This document shows, one piece after another, positions 1 to 5,323 of a stretch of DNA of 11,126 nucleotides. Position numbers and translations under genes: made by a program. Numbering within the stretch: position 1 is the first letter of the stretch; every line of letters begins with the position of its first letter. Origin of the DNA: Acidobacteria bacterium 37-71-11 (GTDB lineage: Bacteria > Acidobacteriota > Thermoanaerobaculia > Thermoanaerobaculales > Thermoanaerobaculaceae); the NCBI GenBank assembly GCA_002279285.1, contig NCBR01000059.1, positions 1 through 11,126 of the forward strand. Direction: 5' to 3'. Below the pieces are notes generated by a model. It worked only from the letters and a program-made list of their open reading frames with translations. It had not been told where the DNA came from and did not search any database.

Positions 1-97
1 CACGCGCAGGCGGGTCGGAGGGCGGCGCTCGATGCGCCGCCCGAGCGACCACGGCCGCAGCCCGCGGGGCAAAACAGAACAGGCCTCACGCAGTGAA
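1..97 (-). repeat. Partial copy of a dispersed structured element (end only), inverted relative to the copy at 10486
   Basis: Bases 1-97 are the reverse complement of about 10486-10581. Bases 1-70 match without a mismatch, a short A-rich stretch (71-81) diverges with a one-base indel, and the terminal GGCCTCACGCAGTGAA (82-97) matches again. The copy runs off the left edge of the window. It contains a hairpin with arms 20-28 and 34-42 (GGGCGGCGC/GCGCCGCCC), enclosed by GGTCG/CGACC at 14-18 and 46-50. It ends 23 bases from the stop codon of the leftward ECF operon. That operon's transcript would therefore run first into a small TTCAC-TGC-GTGAG hairpin followed by a T-rich stretch, which could act as a weak terminator. 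The repeat is seen directly; any function is inferred. Confidence 0.85.
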
Positions 98-120
98 GAA
101 GAGAATCAACCCGGCCCGGG

Positions 121-621
121 TCACGTCCGAGGCGTCGGGGGTGGAGGCGAGTCGGGGCCGGGCGGCAACGGCGGGCCGGCCCCGGGCTGCGGCGGGTGGC
201 CGTGATGGTCCGGCGGCATCTCGCCCGCACCGTGGGGGGGCGGCATCCACATCCTCGGCATCCTGCCGCCCCGCTCCTTCACCATGCGGTCGAAGCGGGC
301 GCGCTGCTCGGGGGTCAGCACGCTGCGGACCTCGGCGCGGAGACGCTCGAAGATCTCGCTCATCTGCGGCATCAGGGGCTTCATCACCCGCGCCGACTCC
401 TCGCGGGCTTTCACCGCGGCCGCGTAGACCTGGCGCCGCTGCGCCTCGGAGAGGTGGAGTTCCCGGTCGAGACGGTGAACGACGATGCGGGCCAGCCCCC
501 CGGGGGAGCTCATCGCCCGCCGTTCGATCCGCACCCGCCAGACGTGCGTCGCCGCCGCCCCGCAGAAAACGCCGGCGACGAACACCGCCAGCACGGCGAG
601 GCGGGCACGCCAGGGGTTCAC
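121..621 (-). CDS. Membrane-anchored periplasmic Spy/CpxP/CnrX-like metal-sensor-type protein with His/Met-rich tail
   Basis: The protein has 166 residues. An N-terminal hydrophobic segment (about 7-25) has no acceptable lipobox around Cys20, so it is probably a signal anchor. A charged helical region (about 40-118) carries two LTxxQ-family motifs, LSEAQ (57-61) and LTPEQ (102-106), the signature of Spy/CpxP/ZraP/CnrX-type periplasmic proteins. The tail is rich in Met, His and Pro (Met121, Met124, Met126, His130, Met135, His139, His140, His142), which suits metal binding, and then becomes a Pro-rich low-complexity end. The start is GTG at 621, overlapping the upstream stop as GTGA, with GGAGG nearby. 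As third gene of an ECF sigma operon, its likely role is to sense envelope or metal stress and control the membrane-bound anti-sigma factor, as CnrX does for CnrY/CnrH. The family assignment is good; the ligand and sensor role are inferred. It could instead be a stress-induced chaperone target of the regulon. Confidence 0.82.
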   Translation of the reverse strand: MNPWRARLAVLAVFVAGVFCGAAATHVWRVRIERRAMSSPGGLARIVVHRLDRELHLSEAQRRQVYAAAVKAREESARVMKPLMPQMSEIFERLRAEVRSVLTPEQRARFDRMVKERGGRMPRMWMPPPHGAGEMPPDHHGHPPQPGAGPPLPPGPDSPPPPTPRT

Positions 622-1013
622 CTGACACCTCCGGAGGGCAGGCTGTCGCCGCTTTCGGTGAGGAGCAACGCGGCGAGCGTCGCGTCGGCGCCGTTCTCGT
701 GGCTGGCGAGCACGACCATCGCCGGGTCGTCCTGCGCATCGGCGCCCCGCACCGTTTCAAGCGCCGCCCACGACGACAGCACCGCCAGCAGCACCGCCAG
801 CGCAGGGAGCATGTGCAGCGCCACCACTGCCAGCGGGTGCGGCGCCGGCCGGACCCGAGCCGCCGCGGCCGTGACCCGGGCTGCGAAGAACGGCGAGAGC
901 GAAGGGAGCTCCTCAGGACGGGCCGAAGCCGCCTCGAGCAGGCGCCGGACCGCGAGGTCCTCCCTCGCCGTGCGGGCTGCGCCCGGGGAGTCTGGGTCGT
1001 GAGAGTTCCACAT
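618..1013 (-). CDS. Putative single-pass membrane anti-sigma factor
   Basis: The protein has 131 residues and no family motif I recognise. It has a soluble N-terminal part of about 75 residues, one hydrophobic segment (about 76-97, beginning LAVVALHMLPALAVLLAVLS) and a short C-terminal tail of about 33 residues. This is the shape of a membrane-bound anti-sigma factor with a cytoplasmic sigma-binding region. No HxxxCxxC zinc anti-sigma signature is present. The ATG at 1013 is chosen over an upstream in-frame start inside the sigma gene, because GGAGG lies 10-14 bases before it and it begins 5 bases after the sigma stop. Its own TGA overlaps the next gene's GTG. The anti-sigma role rests on position directly after an ECF sigma gene and on topology, not on sequence similarity. 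Confidence 0.72.
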   Translation of the reverse strand: MWNSHDPDSPGAARTAREDLAVRRLLEAASARPEELPSLSPFFAARVTAAAARVRPAPHPLAVVALHMLPALAVLLAVLSSWAALETVRGADAQDDPAMVVLASHENGADATLAALLLTESGDSLPSGGVR

Positions 1014-1018
1014 GAGAG

Positions 1019-1672
1019 TCACCTCCGTCCCGTTCCTGCGACCAGCGCGCGCAGGCGGTTGCGGGCGCGGAACGCGCGCACCTTGACGTTCGCGGTCGAC
1101 CACCCGGTGAGGGCGGCCACCTCGGCGGTCGCCATGCCCTCGAGCACGGTCAGCGTGAGCACGAGGCGGTCCGCCGCCGGCAGCCGGGCCAGGACCTGCT
1201 CCGCGGCCAGACGCGCCTCCTCGCGCTCCCAACGGGCCATGGCGCCGTCGCCGTCGGGCCCGACGTAGCTGGCGATGAAGGCCTCGGGGTCGCTGCCGAG
1301 CTGGGAGAAGGCGACCTCGGGGCGGGCGCGCTGGCGCCGGAGCTGGTCGTAGCAGGCGTTGACCGTGATGCGGGCCAGCCAGTGGGCGAGCGGAACCTCG
1401 CCGCGGTACCCCGCCATCCCGCTGTACGCCTTCACGAACACCTCCTGGGCGATTTCCTCGATCGCGTCGGCGCGGCGGAAGAAGCGGCCCGCGATGCGGA
1501 CGACCCGGCCGTGGTGAGCGCGCACCAACTCGGCGAACGCATCCTCGTCCCCGGCGAGGACCCGGGAGGCGGTCCGCCGATCGTGCGCAAGGTGGTCCGT
1601 CACATCGTCCACGATCGGCTGCCCGCCTCCCGCCAATACGCCTGCAACCGCACCGTCAAGTTCGACCCGCAC
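1019..1672 (-). CDS. RNA polymerase ECF-type sigma-70 factor
   Basis: It directs RNA polymerase to a dedicated set of promoters, typically in response to an envelope or metal signal released through a partner anti-sigma factor. Sigma region 2 is clear (DAFAELVRAHHGRVVRIAGR, then the EEIAQEVFVKAY core and the LAHWLARITVNACYDQLRR segment). Region 4 is clear too (EQVLARLPAADRLVLTL, then VAALTGWSTANVKVRAFRAR, a helix-turn-helix). Regions 1 and 3 are absent, as expected for an ECF factor. The open frame reaches a GTG at 1696, but the predicted transcription start lies about there. The GTG at 1672 has GGGAG seven bases upstream and gives 217 residues. A third candidate, GTG at 1612, gives 197 residues. 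The gene heads an operon with a membrane protein and a CnrX/Spy-like protein, and has an ECF-type promoter, suggesting autoregulation. ECF subgroup not determined. Confidence 0.92.
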   Translation of the reverse strand: MRVELDGAVAGVLAGGGQPIVDDVTDHLAHDRRTASRVLAGDEDAFAELVRAHHGRVVRIAGRFFRRADAIEEIAQEVFVKAYSGMAGYRGEVPLAHWLARITVNACYDQLRRQRARPEVAFSQLGSDPEAFIASYVGPDGDGAMARWEREEARLAAEQVLARLPAADRLVLTLTVLEGMATAEVAALTGWSTANVKVRAFRARNRLRALVAGTGRR

Positions 1673-1679
1673 CGCCGTG

Positions 1680-1684
1680 CTCCC
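1680..1684 (-). promoter_or_regulatory. Ribosome binding site that favours the 1672 start of the ECF sigma gene
   Basis: On the minus strand GGGAG is followed by a seven-base spacer and GTG at 1672. The longer GTG start at 1696 has no usable Shine-Dalgarno sequence and would sit at the 5' end of a transcript from the promoter at 1705-1734. Confidence 0.5.
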
Positions 1685-1704
1685 AGGGGTCTGCACCCTA
1701 CCAT

Positions 1705-1734
1705 TGAGACGGCCGCGCGCGGACGAAGGTTACA
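1705..1734 (-). promoter_or_regulatory. ECF-type promoter upstream of the sigma operon (likely autoregulated)
   Basis: The minus strand reads TGTAACC (1734-1728) and CGTCTCA (1711-1705), giving AAC-N17-CGTCT. An AAC-containing -35 element and a CGT-containing -10 element separated by 16-17 bases are the general signature of ECF-sigma promoters. It lies immediately upstream of the sigma gene, so the simplest inference is positive autoregulation. Transcription would start near 1700, leaving a leader of about 25 bases before GTG 1672. Confidence 0.65.
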
Positions 1735-1788
1735 GCCCGGGGGCGCGGGCGCGCCCGGAATCGGGGGCGGGCGGTGGCGGGGATGGGA

Positions 1789-1821
1789 GCGCCGCGGCCC
1801 CCCTTGCGGTGGCCGCGGCGC
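1789..1821 (-). terminator. Strong hairpin downstream of the ferritin gene, no U-tract
   Basis: There is a perfect 11-bp stem (GCGCCGCGGCC, 1789-1799, with GGCCGCGGCGC, 1811-1821) and an 11-base loop. On the minus strand the loop can close further as CC-GCAA-GG, a GNRA-type tetraloop. It begins 21 bases after the ferritin stop. No T-run follows on either strand, so it is more likely an mRNA 3'-end stabiliser or a weak terminator than a canonical intrinsic terminator. Confidence 0.45.
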
Positions 1822-1842
1822 CGGGGAGTGTGGGCTGCCGTT

Positions 1843-2334
1843 TCAGGCGCCGCGCTTGCCGAGCTCGTGATCGAGGTAGTAGAGGGCGCCGGGGTGATCG
1901 CCGATCGCCTGCAGGCGCGCGACGATCGGATCGAGGGCGGCCTCCTCCTCGACCTGCTCCTTGACGAACCACTGCAGGAAGTTGGCGGTGGCGTGGTCCT
2001 TCGCGGCGACCGCCTTGTCCATCAGGGTGTTGATCCGCTTGGTGATCGACTTCTCGTGCGCGTACGCGGCCTCGAACGCCGCCTGGGCGGACGGCCACTC
2101 CCCCTTGGGCTGCTCGATCGCCGCCAGCGCGACCGCGCCGCCCCGGTCGTGCACGTAATCGATGAACTTCATCGCGTGCGACATCTCCTCCTGCGCCTGT
2201 GCCCGCATCCACCTGGCGAACCCGCCGAAGTTCGCATGTTGAAAGTGGGTGGACATCGCGAGGTAGAGGTAGAACGAGAAAAGCTCGGCGTTGATTTGCT
2301 CGTTGATCGACTTCTCGGTGGCCTTGTTGATCAT
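1843..2334 (-). CDS. ftnA: Non-heme bacterial ferritin (FtnA-like)
   Basis: Iron-storage protein that oxidises Fe(II) and mineralises it inside a 24-subunit cytoplasmic shell. The protein has 163 residues, close to the E. coli FtnA length. The ferroxidase ligands occur at the same residue numbers as in E. coli FtnA: Glu17, Glu50, His53 (in QEEMSH), Glu94 (HEK), Gln127 and Glu130 (KEQVEEE). The absence of a haem-ligating Met at the bacterioferritin position, together with this site pattern, favours ferritin over bacterioferritin. The ATG at 2334 is preceded by GGGAG with a 7-base spacer; the upstream in-frame extension lacks ferritin similarity. It lies in the same direction as, and upstream of, the ECF/metal-sensor-like operon, but is separated by about 170 bases, a hairpin and a promoter. 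It is therefore probably its own transcription unit. I found no convincing Fur box by eye. Confidence 0.95.
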   Translation of the reverse strand: MINKATEKSINEQINAELFSFYLYLAMSTHFQHANFGGFARWMRAQAQEEMSHAMKFIDYVHDRGGAVALAAIEQPKGEWPSAQAAFEAAYAHEKSITKRINTLMDKAVAAKDHATANFLQWFVKEQVEEEAALDPIVARLQAIGDHPGALYYLDHELGKRGA

Positions 2335-2575
2335 TCGGCGTCTCCCTTCGTCGTAAGTACCGGGTCCGTGCGGCGCCGGCTGTTCGCCGTTTGCCGCCCC
2401 GAAGTGATTGTGCGACTCCCTTGCGAACACGAGCGTACCATCGGCCCTTCACCGTGTCCATCCCACGCGGAAACAAACCGTCGTTGGCCGTGTTCTACGG
2501 TCTGATGAGACACGATCCCATTGCCGAACGACCGGTTGCGCCAGGGCCCGCCGCGGTGTGCTGCGGGAGGCCGGG
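2335..2575. other. Divergent intergenic region between ferritin and the AAA+ gene
   Basis: About 240 bases with lower GC than the neighbouring genes. It must hold promoters for the leftward ferritin and the rightward ATPase-VWA genes. Only the ferritin Shine-Dalgarno and the GGGAGG before the ATPase gene are clear. Candidate -35/-10 pairs are all weak, and I see no clear operator, riboswitch or long hairpin. Confidence 0.5.
2565..2570 (+). promoter_or_regulatory. Ribosome binding site deciding the AAA+ ATPase start
   Basis: GGGAGG at 2565-2570 is 5 bases before GTG 2576, and 17 bases before the in-frame ATG at 2588. This favours the GTG. Only a weak GGTGG precedes the ATG. Confidence 0.45.
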
Positions 2576-4075
2576 GTGGGTGGCCGTATGAGCGCCGGCA
2601 AGCCCGCCACACTCGGGGCGCTCAGGTCGTCGGGCTACGTGGCCCGCCCGGTCAAGCAGGAGCTGCGCGAGAACCTCATCGCCCGCCTGCGCGCCGGCGG
2701 AACGCTCTTCCCCGGCGTGGTCGGCTACGAGCGCACGGTGATCCCGGGGATCGTCAACGCGCTCCTGGCGCACCACGACTTCATCCTGCTCGGCCTGCGG
2801 GGGCAGGCCAAGACCCGTCTCCTGCGCGCCCTCGTGACGCTGCTCGACGACGAGATCCCGGTGATCGCCGGGACCGAGCTCAACGACGACCCGTTCCGTC
2901 CGACGTCGGCGCGCGCCCGCCGGATCGTGGAGGAAGCCGGCGACGGCACCCCGGTCGAATGGCTGCCGCGCGAAGCCCGCTACAACGAGAAGCTCGCCAC
3001 GCCGGACGTCACCATCGCCGACCTCATCGGCGACGTGGACCCAATCAAGGCGGCGACGCGGCGCCTCACCTACGCGGACCCCGAGGTGATCCACTTCGGC
3101 ATCGTGCCGCGCACCAACCGCGGGATCTTCGCCATCAACGAGCTCCCCGATCTCGCGCCCCGCATCCAGGTCGGCCTGCTCAACATCCTCGAGGAACGCG
3201 ATATCCAGGTCAGGGGGTTCCCCGTCCGCATCCCCCTCGATATCCTGATGGTGTTCTCGGCGAACCCCGAGGACTACACCAGCCGAGGCACGATCATCAC
3301 GCCCCTGAAGGACAGGATCTCGTCGCAGATCCTGACCCACTACCCGAGGGATGCCGCCACCGCGGTGACGATCACGCGCCAGGAAGCGTGGCGCGCGCGG
3401 GGAGGGCCGCGGGTCGAGGTCCCCGAGGAGGTCGAGCTGCTCTTGGAGGAGATCGCCTTCGCGGCCCGCGAGTCCGACCTCGTGGACCAGAGCTCGGGGG
3501 TGAGCGCGCGGGTCGCGATCGCCGCGATGGAGTTGCTGGTCTCCAACCTCGAACGCCGGGCGCTCGCGACCGGCGAGGAACCGGCCTGGCCGCGCCTGGT
3601 CGACGTGCACATGCTGCTGCCGGCGATCACCGGCAAGGTCGAGATGGTGTACGAGGGCGAGCAGAAGGGCGCCGAGATCGTCGCCCGGGCGCTCGTCGGC
3701 GCGGCGGTGAAGAAGCGTTTCTTGGCGCGTTTCCCGGCACTCGGGCGCGAAGCGGAGGGTGACGACAAGGGACCGTACGCGCCGATCGTGGCGTGGTTCG
3801 CCGCCGGCAACGCAGTGACGCTCTCCGACGAGCAGCCGTTCGCCGAGTACGAGCGCGAGCTCACGCGCGTGCCCGGCCTGTTTGCGCTGGCCGAGGACCA
3901 CGGCGCGACCCGCGAAGAGCGCGCCTTCGCCGCGGAGATGATCCTCGAAGGGCTCCACCAGCACACCAAGCTCACCCGCGAGGACGTGGACAGCACCGTG
4001 AGCTACAGGGAGGCGCTGAAGTTCCAGCTCATGCGCCGCGCCGCCCGTCCCGGGGACCGCTCCGATGCCAACTGA
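2576..4075 (+). CDS. MoxR/magnesium-chelatase-I-like AAA+ ATPase
   Basis: Cytoplasmic AAA+ ATPase, 499 residues from GTG 2576 or 495 from ATG 2588. A Walker A motif GLRGQAKT is at 73-80. The Walker B position reads GIFAINELPD (183-192), with Asn where most AAA+ proteins have Asp before the catalytic Glu. A sensor-1-like VFSANPEDY follows. The C-terminal third (about residues 270-499) is helical and charged. MoxR-type ATPases with a partner VWA protein act as chaperone-like remodelling machines, for example in metal-cofactor insertion or maturation. The VWA partner follows 86 bases downstream on the same strand. It is more like the uncharacterised ATPases annotated as magnesium chelatase in many bacteria than true BchI, and no chlorophyll or cobalamin genes are nearby, so chelatase activity should not be assumed. 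The client is unknown. Confidence 0.9.
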   Translation: MGGRMSAGKPATLGALRSSGYVARPVKQELRENLIARLRAGGTLFPGVVGYERTVIPGIVNALLAHHDFILLGLRGQAKTRLLRALVTLLDDEIPVIAGTELNDDPFRPTSARARRIVEEAGDGTPVEWLPREARYNEKLATPDVTIADLIGDVDPIKAATRRLTYADPEVIHFGIVPRTNRGIFAINELPDLAPRIQVGLLNILEERDIQVRGFPVRIPLDILMVFSANPEDYTSRGTIITPLKDRISSQILTHYPRDAATAVTITRQEAWRARGGPRVEVPEEVELLLEEIAFAARESDLVDQSSGVSARVAIAAMELLVSNLERRALATGEEPAWPRLVDVHMLLPAITGKVEMVYEGEQKGAEIVARALVGAAVKKRFLARFPALGREAEGDDKGPYAPIVAWFAAGNAVTLSDEQPFAEYERELTRVPGLFALAEDHGATREERAFAAEMILEGLHQHTKLTREDVDSTVSYREALKFQLMRRAARPGDRSDAN

Positions 4076-4083
4076 CGCGAAGC

Positions 4084-4129
4084 GTCATCCTGAGTTCCGC
4101 CGCACCGCGGGGCGGCGGGACGAAGGATC
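4084..4129 (+). repeat. Hairpin repeat with tandem GA mismatches (CCTGAG...CGAAGG type)
   Basis: This lies in the gap between the ATPase and VWA genes. ATCCT (4087-4091) pairs with AGGAT (4124-4128). Next comes a symmetric GA/GA internal mismatch, then a 10-bp stem GTTCCGCCGC (4094-4103) with GCGGCGGGAC (4112-4121), one G-T wobble, and an 8-base loop. The frame GTCATCCTGAG...CGAAGGATC resembles dispersed bacterial palindromes I have seen in many genomes but cannot name. A shorter hairpin of the same architecture is at 10615-10646. Within the transcript it could stabilise or separate the two messages. Confidence 0.7.
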
Positions 4130-4161
4130 CCCCGGCGCTGCGACGTACGGGGTGCAACGTC

Positions 4162-5247
4162 ATGCGCCACCGCTACGCGTACCTTGACCCGGCGCTGATC
4201 CGGAGCCTGGGCGCGGCGATCGACCTGCTGCGCCTGTTCAACCAGCTCCTGCTCGCCGCGGCCGGCGACGCCGCGCGGGCGCGTGAATGGCTGCGGGAGC
4301 TGCAGGAGCGCGGCTACCTCGACGGCAACGTCGACCTCGATGCCTTCTTCGCTCAGCTCGAGGAACAGGGACTGATCCGCGCCGGTGGCGCGGATGGCGG
4401 TCTCACTGCGGCCGGCGCGCGCCAGCTGCGCCGGAGCGCGTTCGAGGAGGTGTTCGCGAGCCTGGGCAAGGCGGGCCCGGGCTACCACTCGATCCATGCG
4501 GCCGGCGAAGGGGTGGAGAGCCTTCCGGAGACCCGGCCGTACGCGTTCGGCGACGAGCTGTCCGCCATCGACGCGGTGCGCTCGACGCAGAACGCCCTCA
4601 GGCGCACCAAAGGCGAGCTCGACCTCGCCGAGGAGGACCTCGAGGTCAGCGAGAGGGAGCACCTGACGTCGTGCGCCACCGTCGTGGCGATCGACATCTC
4701 GCACTCGATGGTGCTGTACGGCGAGGACCGCATCACCCCCGCCAAGACCGTGGCCCTCGCCATGACCGAGCTGATCACGTCGAAGTACCCGAACGACTGG
4801 CTCGGCGTCCTCGTGTTCGGGGACCGCGCCACGCGCATCGACCTCGCGGACATCCCGGCGATCCAGGCGGGTCCGTTCCACACCAACACCTGCGAGGCGC
4901 TCGAGGTGGCCCGGGGGATGCTCGCGAGCCGCAAGCACCCGAACAAGCAGGTCTTCCTGATCACCGACGGCAAGCCATCGGCGGTCACGGAGCTGCACGG
5001 GGTCTACAAGAACCCGTACGGCCTCGACCTCAAGATCGTCAACCGCACCCTCGAGGAGGCCGACCGCTGCCGGCGGCATAAGGTCGTGATCACCACGTTC
5101 ATGATCGCCACCGACCCGATGCTGCAGCAGTTCGTCGAAAAGCTCACCAAGGTCAACCGCGGCCGCGCCTATTTCTCCAACCCTTACGACCTCGGGGGGT
5201 TCGTCCTCGCCGACTACGTGGCCAACCGCCATCGGCGCGTGCGCTAG
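4162..5247 (+). CDS. VWA-domain protein, partner of the upstream AAA+ ATPase
   Basis: The protein has 361 residues and no signal peptide or membrane segment, so it is cytoplasmic. Residues 1 to about 165 are a helical, charged region. A C-terminal von Willebrand factor A domain (about 172-350) has an intact MIDAS signature: Asp178-x-Ser180-x-Ser182 in AIDISHSM, a Thr in the HTNT segment near 237, and TDGKPS (268-273) with Asp269. Such VWA proteins bind a divalent cation and link a MoxR-type ATPase to its substrate, as in RavA-ViaA-like or chelatase I/D-like pairs. The ATG at 4162 is 7 bases after GGGGTG. The frame remains open upstream to 3793, but that part overlaps the ATPase gene and has the sequence of a shadow frame. 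The substrate is unknown. Confidence 0.9.
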   Translation: MRHRYAYLDPALIRSLGAAIDLLRLFNQLLLAAAGDAARAREWLRELQERGYLDGNVDLDAFFAQLEEQGLIRAGGADGGLTAAGARQLRRSAFEEVFASLGKAGPGYHSIHAAGEGVESLPETRPYAFGDELSAIDAVRSTQNALRRTKGELDLAEEDLEVSEREHLTSCATVVAIDISHSMVLYGEDRITPAKTVALAMTELITSKYPNDWLGVLVFGDRATRIDLADIPAIQAGPFHTNTCEALEVARGMLASRKHPNKQVFLITDGKPSAVTELHGVYKNPYGLDLKIVNRTLEEADRCRRHKVVITTFMIATDPMLQQFVEKLTKVNRGRAYFSNPYDLGGFVLADYVANRHRRVR

Positions 5248-5288
5248 GAGCGCCGCCCACTCGGCGGTCGCGGTCCCTCCACCCGGAC

Positions 5289-5311
5289 AACCTTTCGGCT
5301 ATCGTTGGCGT
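5289..5311 (+). promoter_or_regulatory. Possible ECF-type promoter before the SpoIIE phosphatase gene
   Basis: ACAACCTTTCG (5287-5297) and CGTAGG (5309-5314) give AAC-N17-CGT, the same spacing as the promoter of the ECF sigma gene, and share AACCTT. Against it, the presumed Shine-Dalgarno AGGAAGG (5312-5318) overlaps the -10, so a transcript starting about 7 bases downstream would lose its ribosome binding site. Confidence 0.3.
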
Positions 5312-5323
5312 AGGAAGGGCGGC

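Noticed and set aside
1629..1670. TTGACG-like and GAAC-like boxes inside the 5' part of the sigma open frame
   Set aside because: The spacings (15 bases for a sigma70 pair, 19 for an ECF pair) are off, and a better ECF promoter lies just upstream at 1705-1734.
2495..3964. A 489-codon minus-strand open frame opposite the AAA+ gene
   Set aside because: The plus strand encodes clear Walker A and Walker B motifs over the same bases. The reverse frame is Arg/Asp/Glu/Val-rich without recognisable motifs.
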